A DNA stretch of 32,968 bases from Paenibacillus cremeus (GCF_007786445.1 NZ_VNJI01000055.1:17212-50179); one strand, 5' to 3'; counted from the stretch's first letter, positions 6,968 to 16,755 are shown. Notes: generated from the letters alone by a model not told the origin. Made by a program: numbers and translations.

Positions 6968-8290
6968 ATGGGAAATTTCGTTCAGGAATTGAAATCCACG
7001 TTCGCCGAGCATGATGATTTTTTCATTCACGAAGAGCAATTTGACCAAACGGTGCTTTTTCTTATAGGATATCATTCTCTAATCAATTTTTCCAAGTCCA
7101 ATTTATACTTTCATCAAATGGCGGAATTGTCTGCTTCCGTTGATGAACTATTTACGAACCTCAGTGATCAGCTTAATGTTGATATCAAACAAATCATAAA
7201 GGCAGTCTTAGAAGGCAAATTGGTCATTTTAACAGGGGATGATCAACGTAACGCCGTTGTGGAACCAGTCCCCCAAAACCTGAGAAGAAGCATTGAAGAG
7301 CCTAAAAATGAAAGCCCTATTCAAGGTCCTTTGGACGCCTTTGGCGAGGATGTTGATATTAACATAGGGCTGATCCGAAAGAGACTGGGCACTGAGCGTC
7401 TATGCCATAGCTCATATGAAATCGGAGAGCTGGCAATGCGAAGGATTTCCATGCTTTATATTAAAGGAAAAGCTCCGAATGATCTTATTGAAAAAATCGA
7501 CAAGAAGTTGAAACAAGCTCAATCGGATATTGAAATGATACATGACCTGAATAATCTTTTTGGTGCCCGCAAGTTCCCACCTGTAAATCATTTCTCCGTA
7601 ACTGAACTTCCACTGCAAGCCGTTTACTCGTTAAAACGCAACAGAGTCGTTCTCTTTTTGGACAATACTCCCTACGCCTTTGTTCTTCCTCATTTGTTTT
7701 GGGATATGTTGTCTACTGCAAATGATCGCGATTTCCATGTCAGTTTCACATATTTTATTCGAATCCTCAGGGGATTGGGGATATTGGCCAATCTCATCCT
7801 TCCTGCTCTATATATTGCGATAACATCAGTCAATCCTGAAGTATTGAAAATAGACCTCGCCTTGTTTGTCGCGGAAAGCAGAGAAGGCATTCCTTTAGCA
7901 CCTTTATTTGAAACCCTTGCTATGGTCGTATTAGTTGATTTAGTGATTGAGGCGATTAACAGACTCCCCAAAACCGTAGGGCCGACCGTTACGATGGTTG
8001 GAGGAGTCATACTTGGCCAAGGGGTTGTGGAAGCGAAATTAGTCAGTAATTTACTGGTCATTGTCATCACTGCAATGTTGATTTCAGGTTCAACAATCGT
8101 TGGTATGCAGAATTCGGTATACATTCGGGCTCTTAAATATTTCATTTTAATTGCTGCATCCGTTTTCGGCATTCTGGGTATATGTACTGGATTAATATTT
8201 ATATGCATAATTTTGTCAAGTTTAAAGACATGTGATATTCCGTATATGTCATTTCGGATAACGGAAAAGGAGGATCTAAGTGAACCATAG
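6968..8290 (+). CDS. Spore germination protein, GerA family A subunit (operon 1)
   Basis: 440 residues, somewhat shorter than the usual 460-500. The N-terminal soluble half carries the family signature ESPIQGPLDAF (about 115-125), followed by INIGLIRKRL. The C-terminal half has several membrane segments, with the conserved stretch RLPKTVGPTVTMVGG and then ILGQGVVEAKLVSN. A subunits are part of the germinant receptor in the spore inner membrane, acting with the permease-like B subunit and the C lipoprotein to sense nutrients and trigger germination. The start is ATG 6968, 8 nt after AAGGAG. It overlaps the next gene by 11 nt, indicating an ABC operon with coupled translation. Expression in the forespore (sigma-G) is expected from family knowledge, but I could not assign the promoter. 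The germinant cannot be predicted. Confidence 0.94.
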   Translation: MGNFVQELKSTFAEHDDFFIHEEQFDQTVLFLIGYHSLINFSKSNLYFHQMAELSASVDELFTNLSDQLNVDIKQIIKAVLEGKLVILTGDDQRNAVVEPVPQNLRRSIEEPKNESPIQGPLDAFGEDVDINIGLIRKRLGTERLCHSSYEIGELAMRRISMLYIKGKAPNDLIEKIDKKLKQAQSDIEMIHDLNNLFGARKFPPVNHFSVTELPLQAVYSLKRNRVVLFLDNTPYAFVLPHLFWDMLSTANDRDFHVSFTYFIRILRGLGILANLILPALYIAITSVNPEVLKIDLALFVAESREGIPLAPLFETLAMVVLVDLVIEAINRLPKTVGPTVTMVGGVILGQGVVEAKLVSNLLVIVITAMLISGSTIVGMQNSVYIRALKYFILIAASVFGILGICTGLIFICIILSSLKTCDIPYMSFRITEKEDLSEP

Positions 8291-9362
8291 GGTACAGCTT
8301 GTATTGTTGGTTTGTGTCATGAACGGGGGCTTCGTTTATTTGCTGTATCCCAAAATTCTATATTCAATCACGGTAGGTGGTCACTGGGTAGTGATTCTTT
8401 ATGAAGGGTTGCTGCAAATGGTATTTATGCTGATCTACAAAAAAGGGTTGGATTATTTTCCGAAAAAGGATGTGATCGAAATATTTAGGCAAATGGGAAA
8501 GTGGGCAGCATACATCGTGCTTGTCCCTTTTGCATTTGTTTTGACAGCGATGGTTGGATTTGGTCTTCGCGCCCACAGCGAAGAGATCAGAGAGATATTT
8601 TTGAATCGGACTCCCTCTTGGGCGGTTCTGGTCCTTCTCGTTTTCTTAGCTGCTTTGGCAGCAGTAAAAGGGTTAGAAACGATGATGCGTGCTTGTGTCG
8701 TTGTGTTCATCATCGTTAATTCATTGGTATTGTTTATCATGTTTACTATAATCATCAATTTTGATGTTCATAATGCTTCGCCTGTTCTGCCTATGTCACC
8801 CAATTTTTTATTGAACACAAAGATTAACTATCTAGCAGGTTTTTCACCGTTATTATTTCTAGGCTTTGTGCCATCTGAAAACAATATGAAATACGGTCAA
8901 CTGTTTATGGTATGGTCCTATGTGACCTTGTTAATTCTCATCATGGTGTATATTCCGCTTTTCGTATTTGGACAAGAAACGGTTGCCACATTTCGTTTTC
9001 CGGTAGGAGCGGCGGTGAATTCCGTCGACTTGAGATGGTTTATATTCAGTCAGCAATCGATTTTCTTCGGTATCTCATTAATCGGATTCACGATTTTCAT
9101 GAATGCTGTATTGCTATGGATGGCCGGACAACTCATGCAGAAAACGTTCAATTGGCAAAGAACCAATTGTTTTTATTGGATCATTGCATTCGCTATAATC
9201 GCATTTTTTATGGGAGTGTATGTCCCAAACCTGGATATGGTTGAAAAGCTTGCGGGTTTGAGTTTAGCTGCTCACGCTTTGTTTATCGTCTTCATTTCAT
9301 TTACCGTTTTCATCTATAGCATTTTGGTTAAACGAAGGATGGCGAGTTATGAAAAGAAATAA
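8280..9362 (+). CDS. Spore germination permease-like protein, GerA family B subunit (operon 1)
   Basis: 360 residues, almost entirely hydrophobic, with about ten membrane segments. It matches the GerAB/endospore germination permease family (PF03845), related to amino-acid transporters. It starts at GTG 8280 with AAAAGGAGG about 6 nt upstream, inside the end of the A gene. The B subunit is the germinant-binding partner of the receptor in the spore inner membrane. It overlaps the C gene by 14 nt. Length and hydropathy are normal for the family. Confidence 0.93.
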   Translation: MNHRVQLVLLVCVMNGGFVYLLYPKILYSITVGGHWVVILYEGLLQMVFMLIYKKGLDYFPKKDVIEIFRQMGKWAAYIVLVPFAFVLTAMVGFGLRAHSEEIREIFLNRTPSWAVLVLLVFLAALAAVKGLETMMRACVVVFIIVNSLVLFIMFTIIINFDVHNASPVLPMSPNFLLNTKINYLAGFSPLLFLGFVPSENNMKYGQLFMVWSYVTLLILIMVYIPLFVFGQETVATFRFPVGAAVNSVDLRWFIFSQQSIFFGISLIGFTIFMNAVLLWMAGQLMQKTFNWQRTNCFYWIIAFAIIAFFMGVYVPNLDMVEKLAGLSLAAHALFIVFISFTVFIYSILVKRRMASYEKK

Positions 9363-10398
9363 TCGCTTCAAACTTTTCATTATACTTACGGCATTAACCA
9401 TTCTATGCGGTTGCTGGGATGTTAAAGAAATCAATCTTCGTACCCCCCCTGTACTCATTGGTATAGCTAAAGGAAATCATGATGAATTCAAAGTGACACT
9501 GTACGTTCCCATAACTCAAAGAGGCAAAACAGAAACAAGAATTGTCACGGAACAAGGCAATTCGATTTCTAATATCTTACAACAGATGCAGACAAATTCT
9601 GACGATGCCCTCGATTATACGCAAGTACAATTCATTGTCATCCATAACAACTTGGCGGAGAACGAAGAGGAAATGGGGAAACTTGTTAGACTTTTAATGG
9701 AGTTTGAGCAACTGCCGTCCAAAGCTTTGGTTGCCTTTACAGATGAGGATATTGAGAAAATGATGTCCAATATTGAAAAAGTAATTGGTGTTCATGCTAC
9801 CTCTATCCAGGACTTCTTTTATAAAGGGGGGTGGGCGCCAGAGGTTTCGAGTACCCGCATTTGGGAATTGTATCAAAGTTTGTATTCCTATACGAAAGAT
9901 ATAAATATTCCGATCGTCGTTTCTGGCCAAGATACAGTTCTACGCTTCGAAGGCTCGGCTATTCTCAAAAAAGAGAAAATGGTGGGACGGATCAACCCAA
10001 AGGAAAATCTATTGGTTAATTTGTTTCATCACCGCAATGCGACAGGCGAGATAGAGAGTCTGGGCTCGGCCGGCATGATCGTAAAAAACAGCTCTTTGCA
10101 CATCAAGTCGTCAATGGAAAAGGATGGACCGTTGGTGTCCTGCAGTTTGAAATTAAAAATAAAAGTTATGGAAAGAAAAAAAGGTGTGACGGATAAACAG
10201 ATTCAAGAAGAACTCGAGAAGCAGATCGAAAAACAGTTTAACAAGATATTAGAGCAAGCTCAAAAAAACAAATCGGATATTTTCGGGTTAGGCCAACATT
10301 TTCGTAATCAGATTCCATATCAGGAATTGAAAAACTGGAGAGAAGACTATTATCCAAAATTAAAAGTGAATTTTCAGGTCCATGTAAGCCATTTGTAA
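9349..10398 (+). CDS. Ger(x)C family germination lipoprotein, C subunit (operon 1)
   Basis: 349 residues. The signal peptide ends in the lipobox LTILCGC, followed by WDVKEIN, the classic GerC beginning (CWDxxEI). The rest follows the Ger(x)C layout: a mixed alpha/beta N-terminal domain and a Lys-rich C-terminal region ending with YYPKLKVNFQVHV. The C subunit is lipid-anchored on the outer face of the spore inner membrane. GAAGG lies about 11 nt upstream of the ATG. It is the last gene of the operon; no clear terminator follows. Confidence 0.93.
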   Translation: MKRNNRFKLFIILTALTILCGCWDVKEINLRTPPVLIGIAKGNHDEFKVTLYVPITQRGKTETRIVTEQGNSISNILQQMQTNSDDALDYTQVQFIVIHNNLAENEEEMGKLVRLLMEFEQLPSKALVAFTDEDIEKMMSNIEKVIGVHATSIQDFFYKGGWAPEVSSTRIWELYQSLYSYTKDINIPIVVSGQDTVLRFEGSAILKKEKMVGRINPKENLLVNLFHHRNATGEIESLGSAGMIVKNSSLHIKSSMEKDGPLVSCSLKLKIKVMERKKGVTDKQIQEELEKQIEKQFNKILEQAQKNKSDIFGLGQHFRNQIPYQELKNWREDYYPKLKVNFQVHVSHL

Positions 10399-10690
10399 TT
10401 TCCAAGAGCTCGTCCATTGCGATCGATTGCCGCTGTGCTAATAATTCAACTAATGCTTCCAAAATACATAACCATAAGCATATGGGCATATTAGGTGGAA
10501 ATTCCCTGTCCTCCTGTTTTTTAAGATCTTGTAAGTGAAAGTATACATGTCTCTACCAGCGATTCATTTCCGCAAATAAATCATCTCCGTTTACCCTTCG
10601 TATCCGCCTGTATCTATTATTTTTTGCAACAATTCCAATCATTCATACGTTTGAGGTATTGAAAGCAAAAACTCAACGAGGTGATAGAAA
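10399..10690. other. Intergenic region before the SLH gene
   Basis: AT-rich leader with no gene. GAGGTGAT lies just upstream of the SLH gene's GTG start. No clear terminator for the ger operon and no confident promoter was found. Confidence 0.5.
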
Positions 10691-11839
10691 GTGAAATCCC
10701 GCAAAAAACTTCTTAGCTTATCCGCTGCCGCCGTACTGTCACTTACCTTAGCTGGGCAAAGTTTTGCTGCAACTGCAGCCTTCACCGATCTGGAACAGGT
10801 TGCGGTCAAAGAAAAAATTATTTCTTTGCAAACGCAGGGCCTCGTATCAGGTATCAGCAATGACCTGTTTCAGCCCAATGCCACTCTTACAGCCGCGCAA
10901 GGCATTCAATTGATCGTCAAGGCGCTTGGTTTGAACTTAAACGCCATCCGATTTGTTAAAGCGCCGCAGGCAACCGACTATTTTGCAAAAGCGAAAAATG
11001 ACGCATGGTACTCGCAAGGCTTCATCATAGCGGCGAATAATGGCCTAAACCTTCCTTCTGATCTCGATCCGGATCAGAAATGGACGAAGGCAACATTTAC
11101 CAAAGAGTTGCTCCTTGCGCTTGATAGTCATAACATCATGCACATGATGAAGCTCCCGCCGATCGACATTAAAGACAAGGCTGATATTTCGGTTGACGAT
11201 CTCGGTGCAATTCAAGCTGCCATTTACAAAGGCATTACATCTCTCGACGCCGATGGCAATTTCCATCCACAAGCCGAAATTACACGCGCGCAAGCTGCTG
11301 AGATGATTTTTAACGCGCTTAAGTACGTCCACCCTACTCCGCATCAACCATCAGAGCCGACATCCAACCAAGATATTCCAAGGAATGGAAGCAGCCAACC
11401 GATGATCCCAGTCGGCGGACAAACGGATCATGTAGGCCAAACCTTCTATGAGAATACCCAATACGGCTTCCGTTTCAAGCTGCCAGACAGTTGGAAAAGC
11501 TACGCGATCGTAACGGACAAATGGGACGGTCTTTTCGTAGGGGATGCGCAGGGCGATAAGGTCGTAGAAAGCGGCCCGAAACTAAGCATTCGCCATCCCG
11601 AATGGACCGCTGAACAGCCTAGACAGGATATCCCTATTCTCGTTTTCACTGTTGACCAATGGAATGAGCTCCAACAGGATAAATTCCATATCGGCGCAGC
11701 GCCAATCGGCCCAAGCGAACTGACGCGCAATGACAAATACGTGTTCGCGCTTCCGTCGCGCTATAACTTTGCCTACCCTGAAGGCTACCAAGAAGTGGAA
11801 GGCATCTTGAAGAGCGACCCGATTCAACCGATGAATTAA
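10691..11839 (+). CDS. S-layer homology (SLH) domain surface protein
   Basis: 382 residues. A Sec signal peptide (MKSRKKLL..., hydrophobic core) is cleaved after SFA at residue 26. Three degenerate SLH repeats follow at about 29-80 (FTDLEQ...GLVSGISNDLFQP), 95-147 (YFAKAKNDAWYSQGF) and 160-212 (KGITSLDADGNFHP, then ITRAQAAEMIF). A Pro/Ser-rich linker leads to a C-terminal module (about 250-382; YGFRFKLPDSWKSY, WDGLFVGD) of unknown function. SLH domains bind pyruvylated secondary wall polymer, so the protein is displayed on the cell surface. The start is GTG 10691 after GAGGTGAT. Its last 78 codons are repeated at 1-237. Confidence 0.9.
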   Translation: MKSRKKLLSLSAAAVLSLTLAGQSFAATAAFTDLEQVAVKEKIISLQTQGLVSGISNDLFQPNATLTAAQGIQLIVKALGLNLNAIRFVKAPQATDYFAKAKNDAWYSQGFIIAANNGLNLPSDLDPDQKWTKATFTKELLLALDSHNIMHMMKLPPIDIKDKADISVDDLGAIQAAIYKGITSLDADGNFHPQAEITRAQAAEMIFNALKYVHPTPHQPSEPTSNQDIPRNGSSQPMIPVGGQTDHVGQTFYENTQYGFRFKLPDSWKSYAIVTDKWDGLFVGDAQGDKVVESGPKLSIRHPEWTAEQPRQDIPILVFTVDQWNELQQDKFHIGAAPIGPSELTRNDKYVFALPSRYNFAYPEGYQEVEGILKSDPIQPMN

Positions 11840-11857
11840 TCAAATCTTACAAAAAAA

Positions 11858-11900
11858 GTTATCCTTTTGCCGTTTATGGCCAGGGGTAACCTCTTTTTTT
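11858..11900 (+). terminator. Terminator of the SLH gene
   Basis: An A-run, then GTTATCC...GGGGTAAC with an internal GCC/GGC pair, then CTCTTTTTTT. The stem is imperfect but the U-tract is strong and lies 19 nt after the stop codon. Confidence 0.7.
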
Positions 11901-12044
11901 ATTTCTCGCTATCCATCTGTTCAAGAAAAATAAAGTAGTACTAGACTTGTCAATTCGGGTAACGCCGCACTGCTTTATAAGTACGTAGTTTTGTCCCAAT
12001 TCTTTTGTCCTCCCCACTCATAACTCCCGTTACTTCAATAAACA

Positions 12045-12210
12045 TCATGAGGAGCTCAGAAGGCTATCAGGTATGACCATCGCCAATTTGCCACCGGGCT
12101 TCAATGCATCCAAGGATGCTTCCATAAAGGCCAAATCTGGTGCAACCTCCCCTTTTTTGTTGGCGAACCGGGACTGAGGAGCATAGAACGCCCCCGTCTT
12201 GCCCCCTTTG
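12045..12210 (-). pseudogene. Fragment of an N6-adenine DNA methylase (HsdM-like)
   Basis: The minus strand encodes about 52 residues ending at a TGA: TGAFYAPQSRFANKKGEVAP, then DLAFMEASLDALKPGGKLAM and VIPDSLLSS. The segment LDALKPGGKLAMVIPDSLL is the conserved motif after the (N/D)PPY region in HsdM-type and related adenine methylases. There is no start, no SAM-binding FxGxG motif and no NPPF here, so this is a remnant of a restriction-modification gene. No specificity or restriction subunit is visible. The rest of the 11.9-12.24 kb interval has no gene. Confidence 0.65.
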
Positions 12211-12245
12211 ATAGAAGAATTGCCCAGCCATTAGCAACAGGAGCC

Positions 12246-12800
12246 CTACCTATATTGTCTTTGTCTAACTTTCATCGTCATTACGATCCAACGAGCAAGA
12301 ACAGAGGACACAATGTAAAATAGGAAAGAATAGGTGAGATTCCAACTATAGAGTTTGTAAATGTTCATCCAGATAAATACAGGTTCACAGACGAAAGCTA
12401 AAAAAGCTCCGAGAATGATATTTGCGATAAGGAACAGCTTCGAAGATCCGCTGAAAATTTGATATACAAGCATCATCCAAACAGGGACGAGAACAATATC
12501 TGCCGGAAATAAAGGTGGAACCACTTGAACAAGCTTATCTGGATACTCCCACCAAAGTAAGTCGGTTCCAATGTTATCGAGAATAATTGCTAAAATTGCG
12601 ATAATGGCTCCGTAAAGGAGAATTTCGATTCCTCTGCGTTTATCCAAGAGAAACCACCATATGATGTAGGGAACGATTGATAAAACCAGTTGTAGCCACC
12701 AATTCCACTTAAAAAGATCGTCGTGTATCCAATGAGCATAAGCTAGATTGCTTAACTGCTGTCGTGCGTTTTGAACGTCCTCATATGTTGGATAATCCAT
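12246..12800 (-). CDS. CBO0543 family membrane protein
   Basis: 184 residues with about five membrane segments, each starting or ending with Trp/aromatic residues (WWLQLVLSIVPYIIWWFLLD and similar). The layout matches the CBO0543-type membrane proteins common in spore-forming Bacillales and Clostridia: a short polar N-terminus, LDKRRG after the first segment, and WWEYPDKLVQVVPPLFPAD in the centre. No function is known. ATG 12800 has GAGGT about 7 nt upstream. It is a single gene located between SLH gene debris and the second ger operon. Confidence 0.8.
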   Translation of the reverse strand: MDYPTYEDVQNARQQLSNLAYAHWIHDDLFKWNWWLQLVLSIVPYIIWWFLLDKRRGIEILLYGAIIAILAIILDNIGTDLLWWEYPDKLVQVVPPLFPADIVLVPVWMMLVYQIFSGSSKLFLIANIILGAFLAFVCEPVFIWMNIYKLYSWNLTYSFLFYIVSSVLARWIVMTMKVRQRQYR

Positions 12801-13040
12801 AACCAGACCTCTATTCTCTCCTCGCTCCTATTTTTGTTATTTTCCCCCAAGTATTCATTTTCAAACCTTTTCAAGGGGTTTGCCCTTCCTTCTTATAGGG
12901 GTGCTGGGGATGGTTAGAGTCAAATAGGAAGAAGCCCGACAGCGAGCAGCTGCCGAGCCTCAGTTCATCGTCATGCATTACGCTTGAAACCTATAGTTAG
13001 GAAACATTATGTAAAAGAATGTCCCTCCTGATTCGTTTAG

Positions 13041-14162
13041 CTATTCAATGACCCCTGTTCCCATGAGCTTCACTTGGGCATACACTTGAAAATCGAGCCG
13101 ACTGTATTTCTCCTGCCATTGCTCCCATTCTCCTTGATCCGTTCGGTGAGAAGCACGATATCTGAGCCCGATGCCGATAGGGTCTACACCAGCTTTTTGC
13201 AGCTTCTTGAACAGAGCGAGCACTCTCAACTGCAGCTCTTGCTCCGCAACTTTTTCGATCTGCTGTAATTCCGATAGTTTCACCGGCATCCTCGATTCTT
13301 CCAGCAAGCCTAATATTTTTATTGTCAAATGAACGACTGGCTTAGCAGAATCCGCGTTTTGGATCGAGTACTTCGTTCTTATCGTGTTCGCGTCAATCGT
13401 AACATAATTGTTTTGGTATTTGATCGGAATATCTACTTTTCCGATTTGCTCATAGAAAGAGTTAAAAATTTTAGTTTCATACGGAGACAAGGTAGCCACG
13501 TGCTTCTGCTTATTAAACAGAGCAAGCCTGTTGATGCTTACCTGATCATCCTCCCTCCTCTCGATGATAGGGAGTATAGGATCCTTCCCTCTTTCCTTCA
13601 GCCTAGAGAAGAAATCAAATAAATACTCCGATACGATATAGGCCGTTTCTGTACCGCTTTGACCAAACGATAAGAATAGCATATTGGAAGGAAGTCTTTC
13701 CGATCTCGGCGCTGCTTGTAAGACCGATAAGGCATCTGGCTTCCCCATCGCCATCCATGCGGTCAATTGGATATCCCGTCGTCTGTTGACCCAGTCCATG
13801 ATCTCATATAGATTTCCGTCTTCATTCAAAAGGCTTTCGCCGAACACAAAGGCTTTGGTATAACCGAAATCCAGCTCTTTATCCACCTTGGATTTGATAA
13901 TTCTGACAGCTTCCGTTACGGAATTCGCTTCTTCCGTTACTATGATTGATTGATTGGATCCGAATCTTTCCTGAGGGCTGGGTATGGCTAATTTCACAGA
14001 TACCTTAAATAGCTTATTACTGCTGGTAGGTTTATCGATACCCAATGTTACGACAAAAAAACGTTTATCGATGTCTTTAAAGCCGCATCCCGGAAGCAGC
14101 ACCAAGAAGACGGGCAATAAGGCTGATACCCATTTGCTCAAGATGATTTGGAAGGTTTTCAA
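13041..14162 (-). CDS. Ger(x)C family germination lipoprotein, C subunit (operon 2)
   Basis: 373 residues. The signal peptide ends in the lipobox LLPGC, followed by GFKDIDKRFFVVTLGIDKP, typical of the GerC family. The C-terminal part holds the family's GIGLRYR and the final WQEKYSRLDFQVYAQVKL. Start TTG 14162 overlaps the B gene stop (TTGA, 4 nt), with GGAGG 8 nt upstream, so translation is coupled. It is the last gene of operon 2. Its sequence is clearly different from the operon 1 C subunit, so the two operons are not a recent duplication. Confidence 0.93.
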   Translation of the reverse strand: MKTFQIILSKWVSALLPVFLVLLPGCGFKDIDKRFFVVTLGIDKPTSSNKLFKVSVKLAIPSPQERFGSNQSIIVTEEANSVTEAVRIIKSKVDKELDFGYTKAFVFGESLLNEDGNLYEIMDWVNRRRDIQLTAWMAMGKPDALSVLQAAPRSERLPSNMLFLSFGQSGTETAYIVSEYLFDFFSRLKERGKDPILPIIERREDDQVSINRLALFNKQKHVATLSPYETKIFNSFYEQIGKVDIPIKYQNNYVTIDANTIRTKYSIQNADSAKPVVHLTIKILGLLEESRMPVKLSELQQIEKVAEQELQLRVLALFKKLQKAGVDPIGIGLRYRASHRTDQGEWEQWQEKYSRLDFQVYAQVKLMGTGVIE

Positions 14163-15244
14163 TTCTTCAACCTCCTTGCCGCATAGACCATGATTCCAAC
14201 AAACAACATCTCACTAGGCAGTCGGATGTTCAACCACAGCTCCCCCCACTTAAATAGCCTTACATCATTCATAAAATATCCTGACCAGAGCACGCTTGCG
14301 CAATATACTGCTAAGCAGCCATATAATATACCTTTTCGACGACGTGACGAATAACGGGTTAATGGCAGAATGCCTTTTAATAGTTCGAAGGACACATGCC
14401 AATGGAAAATCATGCTTGCAAAAGCGATTAGACCATACAAGAAAACAAAAATGAACATGACCCGTTCAATAAAACCTAATTCGATCCTCATCGCGTCGGC
14501 TGTACTTACCCAGGGGAAGACGTAGTCCCCCACCGCGTCAGAGCCTAAGAATCCGACTGGAATAGAGATGGTAGTGACCATGATAGTTACACCTAACAGA
14601 GGGGCCAACCATAGATGCTTGGACTTCAGCTGATCGAAGGCCCGATTAAAGATAGCTATATTGAAATAACCGCTAAATATGTACGTTCCGGCGGAGATGG
14701 TCGTCCATGCGGGCACTTTATTGTAATACATCGCTACTGCTTTTACATTATCCCAATTCATGCTTTTATTGAAAAACGATTTGGTTAAAAGGAAGAAGAT
14801 CAGCGGAACGCTTAAGACTAACAGTATCTCAAGGAGGTACAGAATTCGATCGGACGGCAGTACGCACACCAAAACGACAATGGTTAAATAAAGAATGATG
14901 ATGCCCGTATGCGACATATGCGGATTTAGAAATTTTCTTGAGAAGTCGGTAAATGCCAGCATAGTAATCACACCAGCACAATACCATGTGAAACTTAAGT
15001 AGAACAGTAAACCATTCTTCAACCATCCGGGGAAGAGTTGAGCAAATATTTCAGGAGTTCCTTTCCTTGGAAAATGTTTAACTGAATTAATAAATAAGTA
15101 CATTAATAAGGTTTCGATTGCCGCACAAATTACAATGGCCATCACCGTCCCTTGATACCGTTCACGAATGAGAACCCTTGGTACAAATGCTATAACATTT
15201 ACAAGCATGTTCGTGAGTACTAAGTAATAAAAATAACGGTTCAA
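14159..15244 (-). CDS. Spore germination permease-like protein, GerA family B subunit (operon 2)
   Basis: 361 residues with about ten membrane segments and the PF03845 layout. The start is TTG 15244 (MNRYFYYLVLTNML), with AAAGGGGGC upstream. It lies 32 nt after the A gene and overlaps the C gene by 4 nt. The role is as for the B subunit of operon 1, but the low similarity suggests a different germinant. Confidence 0.92.
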   Translation of the reverse strand: MNRYFYYLVLTNMLVNVIAFVPRVLIRERYQGTVMAIVICAAIETLLMYLFINSVKHFPRKGTPEIFAQLFPGWLKNGLLFYLSFTWYCAGVITMLAFTDFSRKFLNPHMSHTGIIILYLTIVVLVCVLPSDRILYLLEILLVLSVPLIFFLLTKSFFNKSMNWDNVKAVAMYYNKVPAWTTISAGTYIFSGYFNIAIFNRAFDQLKSKHLWLAPLLGVTIMVTTISIPVGFLGSDAVGDYVFPWVSTADAMRIELGFIERVMFIFVFLYGLIAFASMIFHWHVSFELLKGILPLTRYSSRRRKGILYGCLAVYCASVLWSGYFMNDVRLFKWGELWLNIRLPSEMLFVGIMVYAARRLKN

Positions 15245-15276
15245 TAGTGATGGCCCCCTTTCCCCATAGCAGTTTG

Positions 15277-16629
15277 TCAGGATTCCTTTTGGATAGATAA
15301 AGGGTTCTTTAAGTACATTCTCAGATACGGTTGACCGAAGCTGTCCAGACTGATAAGATAAGCGATCAGCGCGACAATACCGATCAGAACTCCGATTAAG
15401 CCAGAGAAGGTTGCGAGCAACAGGATAAAGTACTTCGCCACTCGAATCCCATAGCTCATCGCAACGATGGGGATGACATAGTTAGAAATGGCTACAGCGG
15501 AAACGATGATGATCATGATATTACTGACAAGTCCGGCCTGAGTCGCGGCCTGTCCTAAGATCAATCCACCTACGGTAGTGGCTGTCGAGCCAATGGTCTT
15601 CGGTAATCGAAGGCTGGCTTCCGTAAGCAATTCCATCATCAGAAGCATAAATAAAACTTCCACATAAGAGGGGTATGGAACCGGTGCCCGGCTCCCTGCG
15701 ATGGAAAGCGCCAGCTGTACCCTTAGAACCTCCGGGTTGTACGAAGTAACGGCTACATAGAAAGCCGCTAAGGTCAAGGTCATGATCAAGCCGACATACC
15801 GTAATCCGATCAAAAAACGGCTGACCCAGAAGGGAACATAGAAATCGTCCATCGCCGCCATAAAATCATAAAAGACCGCGGGAATAATTAGTGAAAATGG
15901 GGTTCCCTCGATCAGGAATGCGATCTTTCCGTGAGATAAATTAACTACGATTCGATCCGGCCGTTCTGTTGTCATCATCGTTGGGAATAACGTTCGCTTC
16001 TTCTTGGTTAAATAAAGATGCAGTTCTCCGGCTGCCTGGATGACATCCGCGTCTACCTCGCTTAAGGCCCTCCTTACTTTTTGCAGTGTTTTCTGATCCG
16101 TAAACTGCTCATCGTACAGCATCGCAATCTTCGTTTTGGATAATCTGCCCACGGTGGACTCCTCTACTCTCAATGATGGCTGAGGGTAACGGTTGCGGAT
16201 CAGATTCAGATTCACGAGTATATTCTCACTGAGTGCGTTTTCCGGTCCTTGTATCGAAGACTCCACTTCAATCGCCGAAATGGAATCGTTCTTGGTTAAC
16301 CCCACATCAACCAAACAAATACAGCTGTCAAAAAATAATACCGCGCAGCCCTCAAGGACCAGGTCCAGCGTATCCTGATTGGTTTTATACATGCGCGTGA
16401 ATGGTAATGCGCAAAGATACGTTAAATAATTCTCAAAATCACCGAATTTATAAAATGGCTCAATAATGAGCTTATGCACTTTTTCCTCGTCGCAAAGACT
16501 TCTAATGAAGAGCATGTAACCTCTCTTAGTATCGGAGACAAGATCGTGATACATAAAATCCGAAGACTCGCCAAGCTTCTCATAAAGCCAATCCCATGTG
16601 GCTTGCTGGTCTATTTTAGCTTTATTCAT
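15277..16629 (-). CDS. Spore germination protein, GerA family A subunit (operon 2)
   Basis: 450 residues. The family signature appears as ESSIQGPENAL followed by VNLNLIRNRY. The membrane half holds RLPKTIGSTATTVGG and ILGQAATQAGLVSN, matching the same conserved stretch in operon 1. ATG 16629 has GAGGT about 10 nt upstream. It is the first gene of the second ABC operon, on the opposite strand to operon 1, and 2.9 kb from the end of operon 1. An N-terminal soluble domain of about 230 residues precedes the membrane part, as usual. Confidence 0.93.
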   Translation of the reverse strand: MNKAKIDQQATWDWLYEKLGESSDFMYHDLVSDTKRGYMLFIRSLCDEEKVHKLIIEPFYKFGDFENYLTYLCALPFTRMYKTNQDTLDLVLEGCAVLFFDSCICLVDVGLTKNDSISAIEVESSIQGPENALSENILVNLNLIRNRYPQPSLRVEESTVGRLSKTKIAMLYDEQFTDQKTLQKVRRALSEVDADVIQAAGELHLYLTKKKRTLFPTMMTTERPDRIVVNLSHGKIAFLIEGTPFSLIIPAVFYDFMAAMDDFYVPFWVSRFLIGLRYVGLIMTLTLAAFYVAVTSYNPEVLRVQLALSIAGSRAPVPYPSYVEVLFMLLMMELLTEASLRLPKTIGSTATTVGGLILGQAATQAGLVSNIMIIIVSAVAISNYVIPIVAMSYGIRVAKYFILLLATFSGLIGVLIGIVALIAYLISLDSFGQPYLRMYLKNPLSIQKES

Positions 16630-16755
16630 GCTTGTTTTTACCTCTTTTCCCTTTATATTGCACGCGACGCTGTTAAATTATGCAAATGAAGGGGCTGCCC
16701 CATAACAACAAATCATGGGATGCATATTGATTTATTAAATAAACTAATAGGACAA

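Noticed and set aside
6660..6992. 110-residue frame before ger operon 1
   Set aside because: It runs through the family-B repeats and is rich in Cys/Phe/Arg. The real gene begins at 6968 with a good ribosome binding site.
13074..13622. Plus-strand open frames opposite ger operon 2
   Set aside because: They are shadows of the well-supported GerC-type lipoprotein on the minus strand.
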